A stretch of 64,000 nt of DNA, taken from the NCBI RefSeq assembly GCF_029227915.1, contig NC_079875.1, positions 24,498,001 to 24,562,000 on the forward strand. Reading direction: 5' to 3'. The translations under genes and the position numbers were made by a program. This DNA is from Hydractinia symbiolongicarpus. Its lineage: Eukaryota; Cnidaria; Hydrozoa; Anthoathecata; Hydractiniidae. Positions within the stretch are counted from its first letter, which is position 1. Each line of letters starts with the position of its first letter. The notes beneath the pieces were generated by a model. That model made no database searches. It was given only the letters and a program-made list of their open reading frames with translations, and was not told the DNA's origin. Shown here in pieces: positions 24,859 to 37,294 of the stretch.

Positions 24859-27800
24859 AGCTCGAGACGATATGTAATGGTTTTCTGGGTTGCGCCGCTG
24901 GGTTCCAAGTCTACCCTTCTAAGGGACGGTTTCTTGGTCAGCCCAAGCATTACGATACGATTTCTCAAGTCTTCATGTCTAAGGTCAGAAAGCTTTTCTG
25001 TTTCCAGGTTTGCTGCTTTTTATTCTTTGTCACAACCTCTCTAAGGGCTGGGTTCCAAGTCTACCTCTCTTAGCCCTGGGCTCTGTGTCACTAGGTAAAA
25101 GCAACAACGATACCATTTGCAGCTGTCGACTTTTCTTTTTCCAAAGTTTAACAAAAGTTATTGGTTTTGGTGGACGGTGTCAATGAATGTGGCTGGTGTC
25201 TTGCAGGAGACAGGGGATGCTTACTCAAGGGCCCGCACCAGATCCCAAGCATGAGTGAATTTCACCAATCCTCGTGTTTCCACATTCATAGGTGTTTGTT
25301 TCAGTACAGTCGAAATCCATTAACTTTCCGATTATCCCTGTAAAGGGGAGAATGCAGAAGTTCTACAGCAGCTTCTTATTCTTTGGAGAGAAACCTCCTT
25401 TTTTTAATTAAACTTTCCGTCTTAAAAAGCTAGTTTTATCTGCATTGCGATGTAGTTACTCCTATTCTCTTTTTTCTGTTTCTTACACAGATCCAGTTGA
25501 CTGCCAGGAAAGACTGGTTAACACTGGGAAAGACTAGTGACTGTGGGAAAGACCACTGACGGTGGGAAAGACCATAGATCGTGAAGGCCTTTAGGTTTTG
25601 GTGACTGAAGAGTGTGTGTTCTTCATTGGTTAGGATGGGTCTTCAGTTGCAATCTCGAGACGATTGATAACTCCTTCCAAAGAATGGAGTGTGGCGGATT
25701 TTGAAGCATAAAAGTTGACTGGGTGGTGAAGTGAATTACTTGTTTAAGCTCGAGACGATATGTAATGGTTTTCTGGGTTGCGCCGCTGGGTTCCAAGTCT
25801 ACCCTTCTAAGGGACGGTTTCTTGGTCAGCCCAAGCATTACGATACGATTTCTCAAGTCTTCATGTCTAAGGTCAGAAAGCTTTTCTGTTTCCAGGTTTG
25901 CTGCTTTTTATTCTTTGTCACAACCTCTCTAAGGGCTGGGTTCCAAGTCTACCTCTCTTAGCCCTGGGCTCTGTGTCACTAGGTAAAAGCAACAACGATA
26001 CCATTTGCAGCTGTCGACTTTTCTTTTTCCAAAGTTTAACAAAAGTTATTGGTTTTGGCGGACGGTGTCAATGAATGTGGCTGGTGTCTTGCAGGAGGCA
26101 GGGGATGCTTACTCAAGGGTCCGCACCAGATCCCAAGCATGAGTGAATTTCACCAATCCTTGTGTTTCCACATTCATAGGTGTTTGTTTCAGTACAGTCG
26201 AAATCCATTAACTTTCCGATTATCCCTGTAAAGGGGAGAATGCAGAAGTTCTACAGCAGCTTCTTATTCTTTGGAGAGAAACCTCCTTTTTTAATTAAAC
26301 TTTCCGTCTTAAAAGACTAGTTTTATCTGCATTGCGATGTAGTTACTCCTATTCTCTTTTTCCTGTTTCTTACACAGATCCAGTTGACTGCCAGGAAAGA
26401 CTGGTTGACACTGGGAAAGACTAGTGACTGTGGGAAAGACCACTGACGGTGGGAAAGACCATAGATCGTGAAGGCTTTTAGGTTTTGGTGACTAAAGAGT
26501 GTGTGTTCTTCATTGGTTAGGATGGGTCTTTAGTTGCAATCTCGAGACGATTGATAACTCCTTCCAAAGAATGGAGTGTGGCGGATTTCGAAGCATAAAA
26601 GTTGACTGGGTGGTGAAGTGAATTACTTGTTTAAGCTCGAGACGATATGTAATGGTTTTCTGGGTTGCCGCCGCTGGGTTCCAAGTCTACCTTTCTAAGG
26701 GGCGGTTTCTTGGTCAGCCCAAGCATTACGATACGATTTCTCAAGTGTTCATGTCTAAGGTCAGAAAGCTTTTCTGTTTCCAGGTTTGCTGCTTTTTATT
26801 CTTTGTCACAACCTTTCTAAGGGCTGGGTTCCAAGTCTACCTCTCTTAGCCCTGGGCTCTGTGTCAGTAGGTAAAAGCAACAACGATACGATTTGCAGCT
26901 GTCGACTTTTCTTTTTCCAAAGTTTAACAAAAGTTATTGGTTTTGGTGGACGGTGTCAATGAATGTGGCTGGTGTCTTGCAGGAGGCAGGGGATGCTTAC
27001 TCAAGGGCCCGCACCAGATCCCAAGCATGAGTGAATTTCACCAATCCTCGTGTTTCCACATTCATAGGTGTTTGTTTCAGTACAGTCGAAATCCATTAAC
27101 TTTCCGATTATCCCTGTAAAGGGGAGAATGCAGAAGTTCTACAGCAGCTTCTTATTCTTTGGAGAGAAACCTCCTTTTTTAATTAAACTTTCCGTCTTAA
27201 AAGACTAGTTTTATCTGCATTGCGATGTAGTTACTCCTATTTTCTTTTTCCTGTTTCTTACACAGATCCAGTTGACTGCCAGGAAAGACTGGTTGACACT
27301 GGGAAAGACTCGTGACTGTGGGAAAGACCACTGACGGTGGGAAAGACCATAGATCGTGAAGGCTTTTAGGTTTTGGTGACTAAAGAGTGTGTGTTCTTCA
27401 TTGGTTAGGATGGGTCTTCAGTTGCAATCTCGAGACAATTGATAACTCCTTCCAAAGAATGGAGTGTGGCGGATTTCGAAGCATAAAAGTTGACTGGGTG
27501 GTGAAGTGAATTACTTGTTTAAGCTCGAGACGATATGTAATGGTTTTCTGGGTTGCCGCCGCTGGGTTCCAAGTCTACCTTTCTAAGGGGCGGTTTCTTG
27601 GTCAGCCCAAGCATTACGATACGATTTCTCAAGTGTTCATGTCTAAGGTCAGAAAGCTTTTCTGTTTCCAGGTTTGCTGCTTTTTATTCTTTGTCACAAC
27701 CTTTCTAAGGGCTGGGTTCCAGGTCTACCTCTCTTAGCCCTGGGCTCTGTGTCAGTAGGTAAAAGCAACAACGATACGATTTGCAGCTGTCGACTTTTCT

Positions 27801-30800
27801 TTTTCCAAAGTTTAACAAAAGTTATTGGTTTTGGTGGACGGTGTCAATGAATGTGGCTGGTGTCTTGCAGGAGGCAGGGGATGCTTACTCAAGGGCCCGC
27901 ACCAGATCCCAAGCATGAGTGAATTTCACCAATCCTCGTGTTTCCACATTCATAGGTGTTTGTTTCAGTACAGTCGAAATCCATTAACTTTCCGATTATC
28001 CCTGTAAAGGGGAGAATGCAGAAGTTCTACAGCAGCTTCTTATTCTTTGGAGAGAAACCTCCTTTTTTAATTAAACTTTCCGTCTTAAAAGACTAGTTTT
28101 ATCTGCATTGCGATGTAGTTACTCCTATTCTCTTTTTCCTGTTTCTTACACAGATCCAGTTGACTGCCAGGAAAGACTGGTTGACACTGGGAAAGACTAG
28201 TGACTGTGGGAAAGACCACTGACGGTGGGAAAGACCATAGATCGTGAAGGCTTTTAGGTTTTGGTGACTAAAGAGTGTGTGTTCTTCATTGGTTAGGATG
28301 GGTCTTCAGTTGCAATCTCGAGACAATTGATAACTCCTTCCAAAGAATGGAGTGTGGCGGATTTCGAAGCATAAAAGTTGACTGGGTGGTGAAGTGAATT
28401 ACTTGTTTAAGCTCGAGACGATATGTAATGGTTTTCTGGGTTGCCGCTGCTGGGTTCCAAGTCTACCTTTCTAAGGGGCGGTTTCTTGGTCAGCCCAAGC
28501 ATTACGATACTATTTCTCAAGTGTTCATGTCTAAGGTCAGAAAGCTTTTCTGTTTCCAGGTTTGCTGCTTTTTATTCATTGTCACAACCTCTCTAAGGGC
28601 TGGGTTCCAAGTCTACCTCTCTTAGCCTTGGGCTCTGTGTCAGTAGGTAAAAGCAACAACGATACGATTTGAGGCTGTCGACTTTTCTTTTTCCAAAGTT
28701 TAACAAAAGTTATTGGTTTTGGCGGACGGTGTCAATGAATGTGGCTGGTGTCTTGCAGGAGGCAGGGGATGCTTACTCAAGGGCCCGCACCAGATCCCAA
28801 GCATGAGTGAATTTCACCAATCCTCGTGTTTCCACATTCATAGGTGTTTGTTTCAGTACAGTCGAAATCCATTAACTTTCCGATTATCCCTGTAAAGGGG
28901 AGAATGGAGAAGTTCTACAGCAGCTTCTTATTCTTTGGAGAGAAACCTCCTTTTTTTAATTAAACTTTCCGTCTTAAAAGACTAGTTTTATCTGCATTGC
29001 GATGTAGTTACTCCTATTCTCTTTTTTCTGTTTCTTACACAGATCCAGTTGACTGCCAGGAAAGACTGGTTGACACTGGGAAAGACTAGTGACTGTGGGA
29101 AAGACCACTGACGGTGGGAAAGACCATAGATCGTGAAGGCTTTTAGGTTTTGGTGACTGAAGAGTGTGTGTTCTTCATTGGTTAGGATGGGTCTTCAGTT
29201 GCAATCTCCAGACGATTGATAACTCCTTCCAAAGAATGGAGTGTTGCGGATTTCGAAGCATAAAAGTTGACTGGGTGGTGAAGTGAATTACTTGTTTAAG
29301 CTCGAGACGATATGTAATGGTTTTCTGCGTTGCCGCCGCTGGGTTCCAAGTCTACCTTTCTAAAGGGCGGTTTCTTGGTCAGCCCAAGCATTACGATACG
29401 ATTTCTCAAGTGTTCATGTCTAAGGTCAGAAAGCTTTTCTGTTTTCAGGTTTGCTGCTTTTTATTTTTTGTCACAACCTCTCTAAGGGCTGGGTTCCAAG
29501 TCTACCTCTCTTAGCCTTGGGCTCTGTGTCAGTAGGTAAAAGCAACAACGATACGATTTGAGGCTGTCGACTTTTCTTTTTCCAAAGTTTAACAAAAGTT
29601 ATTGGTTTTGGCGGACGGTGTCAATGAATGTGGCTGGTGTCTTGCAGGAGGCAGGGGATGCTTACTCAAGGGCCCGCACCAGATCCCAAGCATGAGTGAA
29701 TTTCACCAATCCTCGTGTTTCCACATTCATAGGTGTTTGTTTCAGTACAGTCGAAATCCATTAACTTTCCGATTATCCCTGTAAAGGGGAGAATGGAGAA
29801 GTTCTACAGCAGCTTCTTATTCTTTGGAGAGAAACCTCCTTTTTTTAATTAAACTTTCCGTCTTAAAAGACTAGTTTTATCTGCATTGCGATGTAGTTAC
29901 TCCTATTCTCTTTTTTCTGTTTCTTACACAGATCCAGTTGACTGCCAGGAAAGACTGGTTGACACTGGGAAAGACTAGTGACTGTGGGAAAGACCACTGA
30001 CGGTGGGAAAGACCATAGATCGTGAAGGCTTTTAGGTTTTGGTGACTGAAGAGTGTGTGTTCTTCATTGGTTAGGATGGGTCTTCAGTTGCTATCTCGGG
30101 ACGATTGATAACTCCTTCCAAAGAATGGAGTGTTGCGGATTTCGAAGCATAAAAGTTGACTGGGTGGTGAAGTGAATTACTTGTTTAAGCTCGAGACGAT
30201 ATGTAATGGTTTTCTGCGTTGCCGCCGCTGGGTTCCAAGTCTACCTTTCTAAGGGGCGGTTTCTTGGTCAGCCCAAGCATTACGATACGATTTCTCAAGT
30301 GTTCATGTCTAAGGTCAGAAAGCTTTTCTGTTTTCAGGTTTGCTGCTTTTTATTTTTTGTCACAACCTCTCTAAGGGCTGGGTTCCAAGTCTACCTCTCT
30401 TAGCCTTGGGCTCTGTGTCAGTAGGTAAAAGCAACAACGATACGATTTGAGGCTGTCGACTTTTCTTTTTCCAAAGTTTAACAAAAGTTATTGGTTTTGG
30501 CGGACGGTGTCAATGAATGTGGCTGGTGTCTTGCAGGAGGCAGGGGATGCTTACTCAAGGGCCCGCACCAGATCCCAAGCATGAGTGAATTTCACCAATC
30601 CTCGTGTTTCCACATTCATAGGTGTTTGTTTCAGTACAGTCGAAATCCATTAACTTTCCGATTATCCCTGTAAAGGGGAGAATGCAGAAGTTCTACAGCA
30701 GCTTCTTATTCTTTGGAGAGAAACTTCCTTTTTTTAATTAAACTTTCCGTCTTAAAAAGCTAGTTTTATCTGCATTGCGATGTAGTTACTCATATTCTCT

Positions 30801-33800
30801 TTTTTCTGTTTCTTACACAGATCCAGTTGACTGCCAGGAAAGACTGGTTAACACTGGGAAAGACTAGTGACTGTGGGAAAGACCACTGACGGTGGGAAAG
30901 ACCATAGATCGTGAAGGCCTTTAGGTTTTGGTGACTGAAGAGTGTGTGTTCTTCATTGGTTAGGATGGGTCTTCAGTTGCAATCTCGAGACGATTGATAA
31001 CTCCTTCCAAAGAATGGAGTGTGGCGGATTTTGAAGCATAAAAGTTGACTGGGTGGTGAAGTGAATTACTTGTTTAAGCTCGAGACGATATGTAATGGTT
31101 TTCTGGGTTGCGCCGCTGGGTTCCAAGTCTACCCTTCTAAGGGACGGTTTCTTGGTCAGCCCAAGCATTACGATACGATTTCTCAAGTGTTCATGTCTAA
31201 GGTCAGAAAGCTTTTCTGTTTCCAGGTTTGCTGCTTTTTATTCTTTGTCACAACCTCTCTAAGGGCTGGGTTCCAAGTCTACCTCTCTTAGCCCTGGGCT
31301 CTGTGTCACTAGGTAAAAGCAACAACGATACCATTTGCAGCTGTCGACTTTTCTTTTTCCAAAGTTTAACAAAAGTTATTGGTTTTGGTGGACGGTGTCA
31401 ATGAATGTGGCTGGTGTCTTGCAGGAGACAGGGGATGCTTACTCAAGGGCCCGCACCAGATCCCAAGCATGAGTGAATTTCACCAATCCTCGTGTTTCCA
31501 CATTCATAGGTGTTTGTTTCAGTACAGTCGAAATCCATTAACTTTCCGATTATCCCTGTAAAGGGGAGAATGCAGAAGTTCTACAGCAGCTTCTTATTCT
31601 TTGGAGAGAAACCTCCTTTTTTTAATTAAACTTTCCGTCTTAAAAAGCTAGTTTTATCTGCATTGCGATGTAGTTACTCCTATTCTCTTTTTTCTGTTTC
31701 TTACACAGATCCAGTTGACTGCCAGGAAAGACTGGTTAACACTGGGAAAGACTAGTGACTGTGGGAAAGACCACTGACGGTGGGAAAGACCATAGATCGT
31801 GAAGGCCTTTAGGTTTTGGTGACTGAAGAGTGTGTGTTCTTCATTGGTTAGGATGGGTCTTCAGTTGCAATCTCGAGACGATTGATAACTCCTTCCAAAG
31901 AATGGAGTGTGGCGGATTTTGAAGCATAAAAGTTGACTGGGTGGTGAAGTGAATTACTTGTTTAAGCTCGAGACGATATGTAATGGTTTTCTGGGTTGCG
32001 CCGCTGGGTTCCAAGTCTACCCTTCTAAGGGACGGTTTCTTGGTCAGCCCAAGCATTACGATACGATTTCTCAAGTCTTCATGTCTAAGGTCAGAAAGCT
32101 TTTCTGTTTCCAGGTTTGCTGCTTTTTATTCTTTGTCACAACCTCTCTAAGGGCTGGGTTCCAAGTCTACCTCTCTTAGCCCTGGGCTCTGTGTCACTAG
32201 GTAAAAGCAACAACGATACCATTTGCAGCTGTCGACTTTTCTTTTTCCAAAGTTTAACAAAAGTTATTGGTTTTGGCGGACGGTGTCAATGAATGTGGCT
32301 GGTGTCTTGCAGGAGGCAGGGGATGCTTACTCAAGGGTCCGCACCAGATCCCAAGCATGAGTGAATTTCACCAATCCTTGTGTTTCCACATTCATAGGTG
32401 TTTGTTTCAGTACAGTCGAAATCCATTAACTTTCCGATTATCCCTGTAAAGGGGAGAATGCAGAAGTTCTACAGCAGCTTCTTATTCTTTGGAGAGAAAC
32501 CTCCTTTTTTAATTAAACTTTCCGTCTTAAAAGACTAGTTTTATCTGCATTGCGATGTAGTTACTCCTATTCTCTTTTTCCTGTTTCTTACACAGATCCA
32601 GTTGACTGCCAGGAAAGACTGGTTGACACTGGGAAAGACTAGTGACTGTGGGAAAGACCACTGACGGTGGGAAAGACCATAGATCGTGAAGGCTTTTAGG
32701 TTTTGGTGACTAAAGAGTGTGTGTTCTTCATTGGTTAGGATGGGTCTTTAGTTGCAATCTCGAGACGATTGATAACTCCTTCCAAAGAATGGAGTGTGGC
32801 GGATTTCGAAGCATAAAAGTTGACTGGGTGGTGAAGTGAATTACTTGTTTAAGCTCGAGACGATATGTAATGGTTTTCTGGGTTGCCGCCGCTGGGTTCC
32901 AAGTCTACCTTTCTAAGGGGCGGTTTCTTGGTCAGCCCAAGCATTACGATACGATTTCTCAAGTGTTCATGTCTAAGGTCAGAAAGCTTTTCTGTTTCCA
33001 GGTTTGCTGCTTTTTATTCTTTGTCACAACCTTTCTAAGGGCTGGGTTCCAAGTCTACCTCTCTTAGCCCTGGGCTCTGTGTCAGTAGGTAAAAGCAACA
33101 ACGATACGATTTGCAGCTGTCGACTTTTCTTTTTCCAAAGTTTAACAAAAGTTATTGGTTTTGGTGGACGGTGTCAATGAATGTGGCTGGTGTCTTGCAG
33201 GAGGCAGGGGATGCTTACTCAAGGGCCCGCACCAGATCCCAAGCATGAGTGAATTTCACCAATCCTCGTGTTTCCACATTCATAGGTGTTTGTTTCAGTA
33301 CAGTCGAAATCCATTAACTTTCCGATTATCCCTGTAAAGGGGAGAATGCAGAAGTTCTACAGCAGCTTCTTATTCTTTGGAGAGAAACCTCCTTTTTTAA
33401 TTAAACTTTCCGTCTTAAAAGACTAGTTTTATCTGCATTGCGATGTAGTTACTCCTATTCTCTTTTTCCTGTTTCTTACACAGATCCAGTTGACTGCCAG
33501 GAAAGACTGGTTGACACTGGGAAAGACTAGTGACTGTGGGAAAGACCACTGACGGTGGGAAAGACCATAGATCGTGAAGGCTTTTAGGTTTTGGTGACTA
33601 AAGAGTGTGTGTTCTTCATTGGTTAGGATAGGTCTTCAGTTGCAATCTCGAGACGATTGATAACTCCTTCCAAAGAATGGAGTGTGGCGGATTTCGAAGC
33701 ATAAAAGTTGACTGGGTGGTGAGGTGAATTACTTGTTTAAGCTCGAGACGATATGTAATGGTTTTCTGGGTTGCCGCCGCTGGGTTCCAATTCTACCTTT

Positions 33801-36800
33801 CTAAGGGGCGGTTTCTTGGTCAGCCCAAGCATTACGATACGATTTCTCAAGTGTTCATGTCTAAGGTCAGAAAGCTTTTCTGTTTCCAGGTTTGCTGCTT
33901 TTTATTCTTTGTCACAACTTTTCTAAGGGCTGGGTTCCAAGTCTACCTCTCTTAGCCCTGGGCTCTGTGTCAGTAGGTAAAAGCAACAACGATACGATTT
34001 GCAGCTGTCGACTTTTCTTTTTCCAAAGTTTAACAAAAGTTATTGGTTTTGGTGGACGGTGTCAATGAATGTGGCTGGTGTCTTGCAGGAGGCAGGGGAT
34101 GCTTACTCAAGGGCCCGCACCAGATCCCAAGCATGAGTGAATTTCACCAATCCTCGTGTTTCCACATTCATAGGTGTTTGTTTCAGTACAGTCGAAATCC
34201 ATTAACTTTCCGATTATCCCTGTAAAGGGGAGAATGCAGAAGTTCTACAGCAGCTTCTTATTCTTTGGAGAGAAACCTCCTTTTTTAATTAAACTTTCCG
34301 TCTTAAAAGACTAGTTTTATCTGCATTGCGATGTAGTTACTCCTATTCTCTTTTTCCTGTTTCTTACACAGATCCAGTTGACTGCCAGGAAAGACTGGTT
34401 GACACTGGGAAAGACTAGTGACTGTGGGAAAGACCACTGACGGTGGGAAAGACCATAGATCGTGAAGGCTTTTAGGTTTTGGTGACTAAAGAGTGTGTGT
34501 TCTTCATTGGTTAGGATGGGTCTTCAGTTGCAATCTCGAGACAATTGATAACTCCTTCCAAAGAATGGAGTGTGGCGGATTTCGAAGCATAAAAGTTGAC
34601 TGGGTGGTGAAGTGAATTACTTGTTTAAGCTCGAGACGATATGTAATGGTTTTCTGGGTTGCCGCTGCTGGGTTCCAAGTCTACCTTTCTAAGGGGCGGT
34701 TTCTTGGTCAGCCCAAGCATTACGATACTATTTCTCAAGTGTTCATGTCTAAGGTCAGAAAGCTTTTCTGTTTCCAGGTTTGCTGCTTTTTATTCATTGT
34801 CACAACCTCTCTAAGGGCTGGGTTCCAAGTCTACCTCTCTTAGCCTTGGGCTCTGTGTCAGTAGGTAAAAGCAACAACGATACGATTTGAGGCTGTCGAC
34901 TTTTCTTTTTCCAAAGTTTAACAAAAGTTATTGGTTTTGGCGGACGGTGTCAATGAATGTGGCTGGTGTCTTGCAGGAGGCAGGGGATGCTTACTCAAGG
35001 GCCCGCACCAGATCCCAAGCATGAGTGAATTTCACCAATCCTCGTGTTTCCACATTCATAGGTGTTTGTTTCAGTACAGTCGAAATCCATTAACTTTCCG
35101 ATTATCCCTGTAAAGGGGAGAATGGAGAAGTTCTACAGCAGCTTCTTATTCTTTGGAGAGAAACCTCCTTTTTTTAATTAAACTTTCCGTCTTAAAAGAC
35201 TAGTTTTATCTGCATTGCGATGTAGTTACTCCTATTCTCTTTTTTCTGTTTCTTACACAGATCCAGTTGACTGCCAGGAAAGACTGGTTGACACTGGGAA
35301 AGACTAGTGACTGTGGGAAAGACCACTGACGGTGGGAAAGACCATAGATCGTGAAGGCTTTTAGGTTTTGGTGACTGAAGAGTGTGTGTTCTTCATTGGT
35401 TAGGATGGGTCTTCAGTTGCAATCTCCAGACGATTGATAACTCCTTCCAAAGAATGGAGTGTTGCGGATTTCGAAGCATAAAAGTTGACTGGGTGGTGAA
35501 GTGAATTACTTGTTTAAGCTCGAGACGATATGTAATGGTTTTCTGCGTTGCCGCCGCTGGGTTCCAAGTCTACCTTTCTAAAGGGCGGTTTCTTGGTCAG
35601 CCCAAGCATTACGATACGATTTCTCAAGTGTTCATGTCTAAGGTCAGAAAGCTTTTCTGTTTTCAGGTTTGCTGCTTTTTATTTTTTGTCACAACCTCTC
35701 TAAGGGCTGGGTTCCAAGTCTACCTCTCTTAGCCTTGGGCTCTGTGTCAGTAGGTAAAAGCAACAACGATACGATTTGAGGCTGTCGACTTTTCTTTTTC
35801 CAAAGTTTAACAAAAGTTATTGGTTTTGGCGGACGGTGTCAATGAATGTGGCTGGTGTCTTGCAGGAGGCAGGGGATGCTTACTCAAGGGCCCGCACCAG
35901 ATCCCAAGCATGAGTGAATTTCACCAATCCTCGTGTTTCCACATTCATAGGTGTTTGTTTCAGTACAGTCGAAATCCATTAACTTTCCGATTATCCCTGT
36001 AAAGGGGAGAATGGAGAAGTTCTACAGCAGCTTCTTATTCTTTGGAGAGAAACCTCCTTTTTTTAATTAAACTTTCCGTCTTAAAAGACTAGTTTTATCT
36101 GCATTGCGATGTAGTTACTCCTATTCTCTTTTTTCTGTTTCTTACACAGATCCAGTTGACTGCCAGGAAAGACTGGTTGACACTGGGAAAGACTAGTGAC
36201 TGTGGGAAAGACCACTGACGGTGGGAAAGACCATAGATCGTGAAGGCTTTTAGGTTTTGGTGACTGAAGAGTGTGTGTTCTTCATTGGTTAGGATGGGTC
36301 TTCAGTTGCTATCTCGAGACGATTGATAACTCCTTCCAAAGAATGGAGTGTTGCGGATTTCGAAGCATAAAAGTTGACTGGGTGGTGAAGTGAATTACTT
36401 GTTTAAGCTCGAGACGATATGTAATGGTTTTCTGCGTTGCCGCCGCTGGGTTCCAAGTCTACCTTTCTAAGGGGCGGTTTCTTGGTCAGCCCAAGCATTA
36501 CGATACGATTTCTCAAGTGTTCATGTCTAAGGTCAGAAAGCTTTTCTGTTTTCAGGTTTGCTGCTTTTTATTTTTTGTCACAACCTCTCTAAGGGCTGGG
36601 TTCCAAGTCTACCTCTCTTAGCCTTGGGCTCTGTGTCAGTAGGTAAAAGCAACAACGATACGATTTGAGGCTGTCGACTTTTCTTTTTCCAAAGTTTAAC
36701 AAAAGTTATTGGTTTTGGCGGACGGTGTCAATGAATGTGGCTGGTGTCTTGCAGGAGGCAGGGGATGCTTACTCAAGGGCCCGCACCAGATCCCAAGCAT

Positions 36801-37294
36801 GAGTGAATTTCACCAATCCTCGTGTTTCCACATTCATAGGTGTTTGTTTCAGTACAGTCGAAATCCATTAACTTTCCGATTATCCCTGTAAAGGGGAGAA
36901 TGCAGAAGTTCTACAGCAGCTTCTTATTCTTTGGAGAGAAACCTCCTTTTTTTAATTAAACTTTCCGTCTTAAAAAGCTAGTTTTATCTGCATTGCGATG
37001 TAGTTACTCCTATTCTCTTTTTTCTGTTTCTTACACAGATCCAGTTGACTGCCAGGAAAGACTGGTTAACACTGGGAAAGACTAGTGACTGTGGGAAAGA
37101 CCACTGACGGTGGGAAAGACCATAGATCGTGAAGGCCTTTAGGTTTTGGTGACTGAAGAGTGTGTGTTCTTCATTGGTTAGGATGGGTCTTCAGTTGCAA
37201 TCTCGAGACGATTGATAACTCCTTCCAAAGAATGGAGTGTGGCGGATTTTGAAGCATAAAAGTTGACTGGGTGGTGAAGTGAATTACTTGTTTA
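24859..37294 (+). repeat. Higher-order repeat: two heptamers, period 6218 bp
   Basis: Seven monomers at 24859-31076 (A, A, B, B, B-variant, C, C) are repeated at 31077-37294. Rare marks lie 6218 bp apart: CAGGAGACAGGGG near 25205 and 31423, GGGTCTTTAGTTGC near 26525 and 32743, GATACTATTTC near 28506 and 34724, CAATCTCCAGACG near 29202 and 35420, and TCTAAAGGGCGG near 29360 and 35578. A third copy begins at 37295 and again has CAGGAGACAGGGG near 37641, but it diverges in type from the next monomer on. The fourth monomer differs between copies (see findings). Confidence 0.88.
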
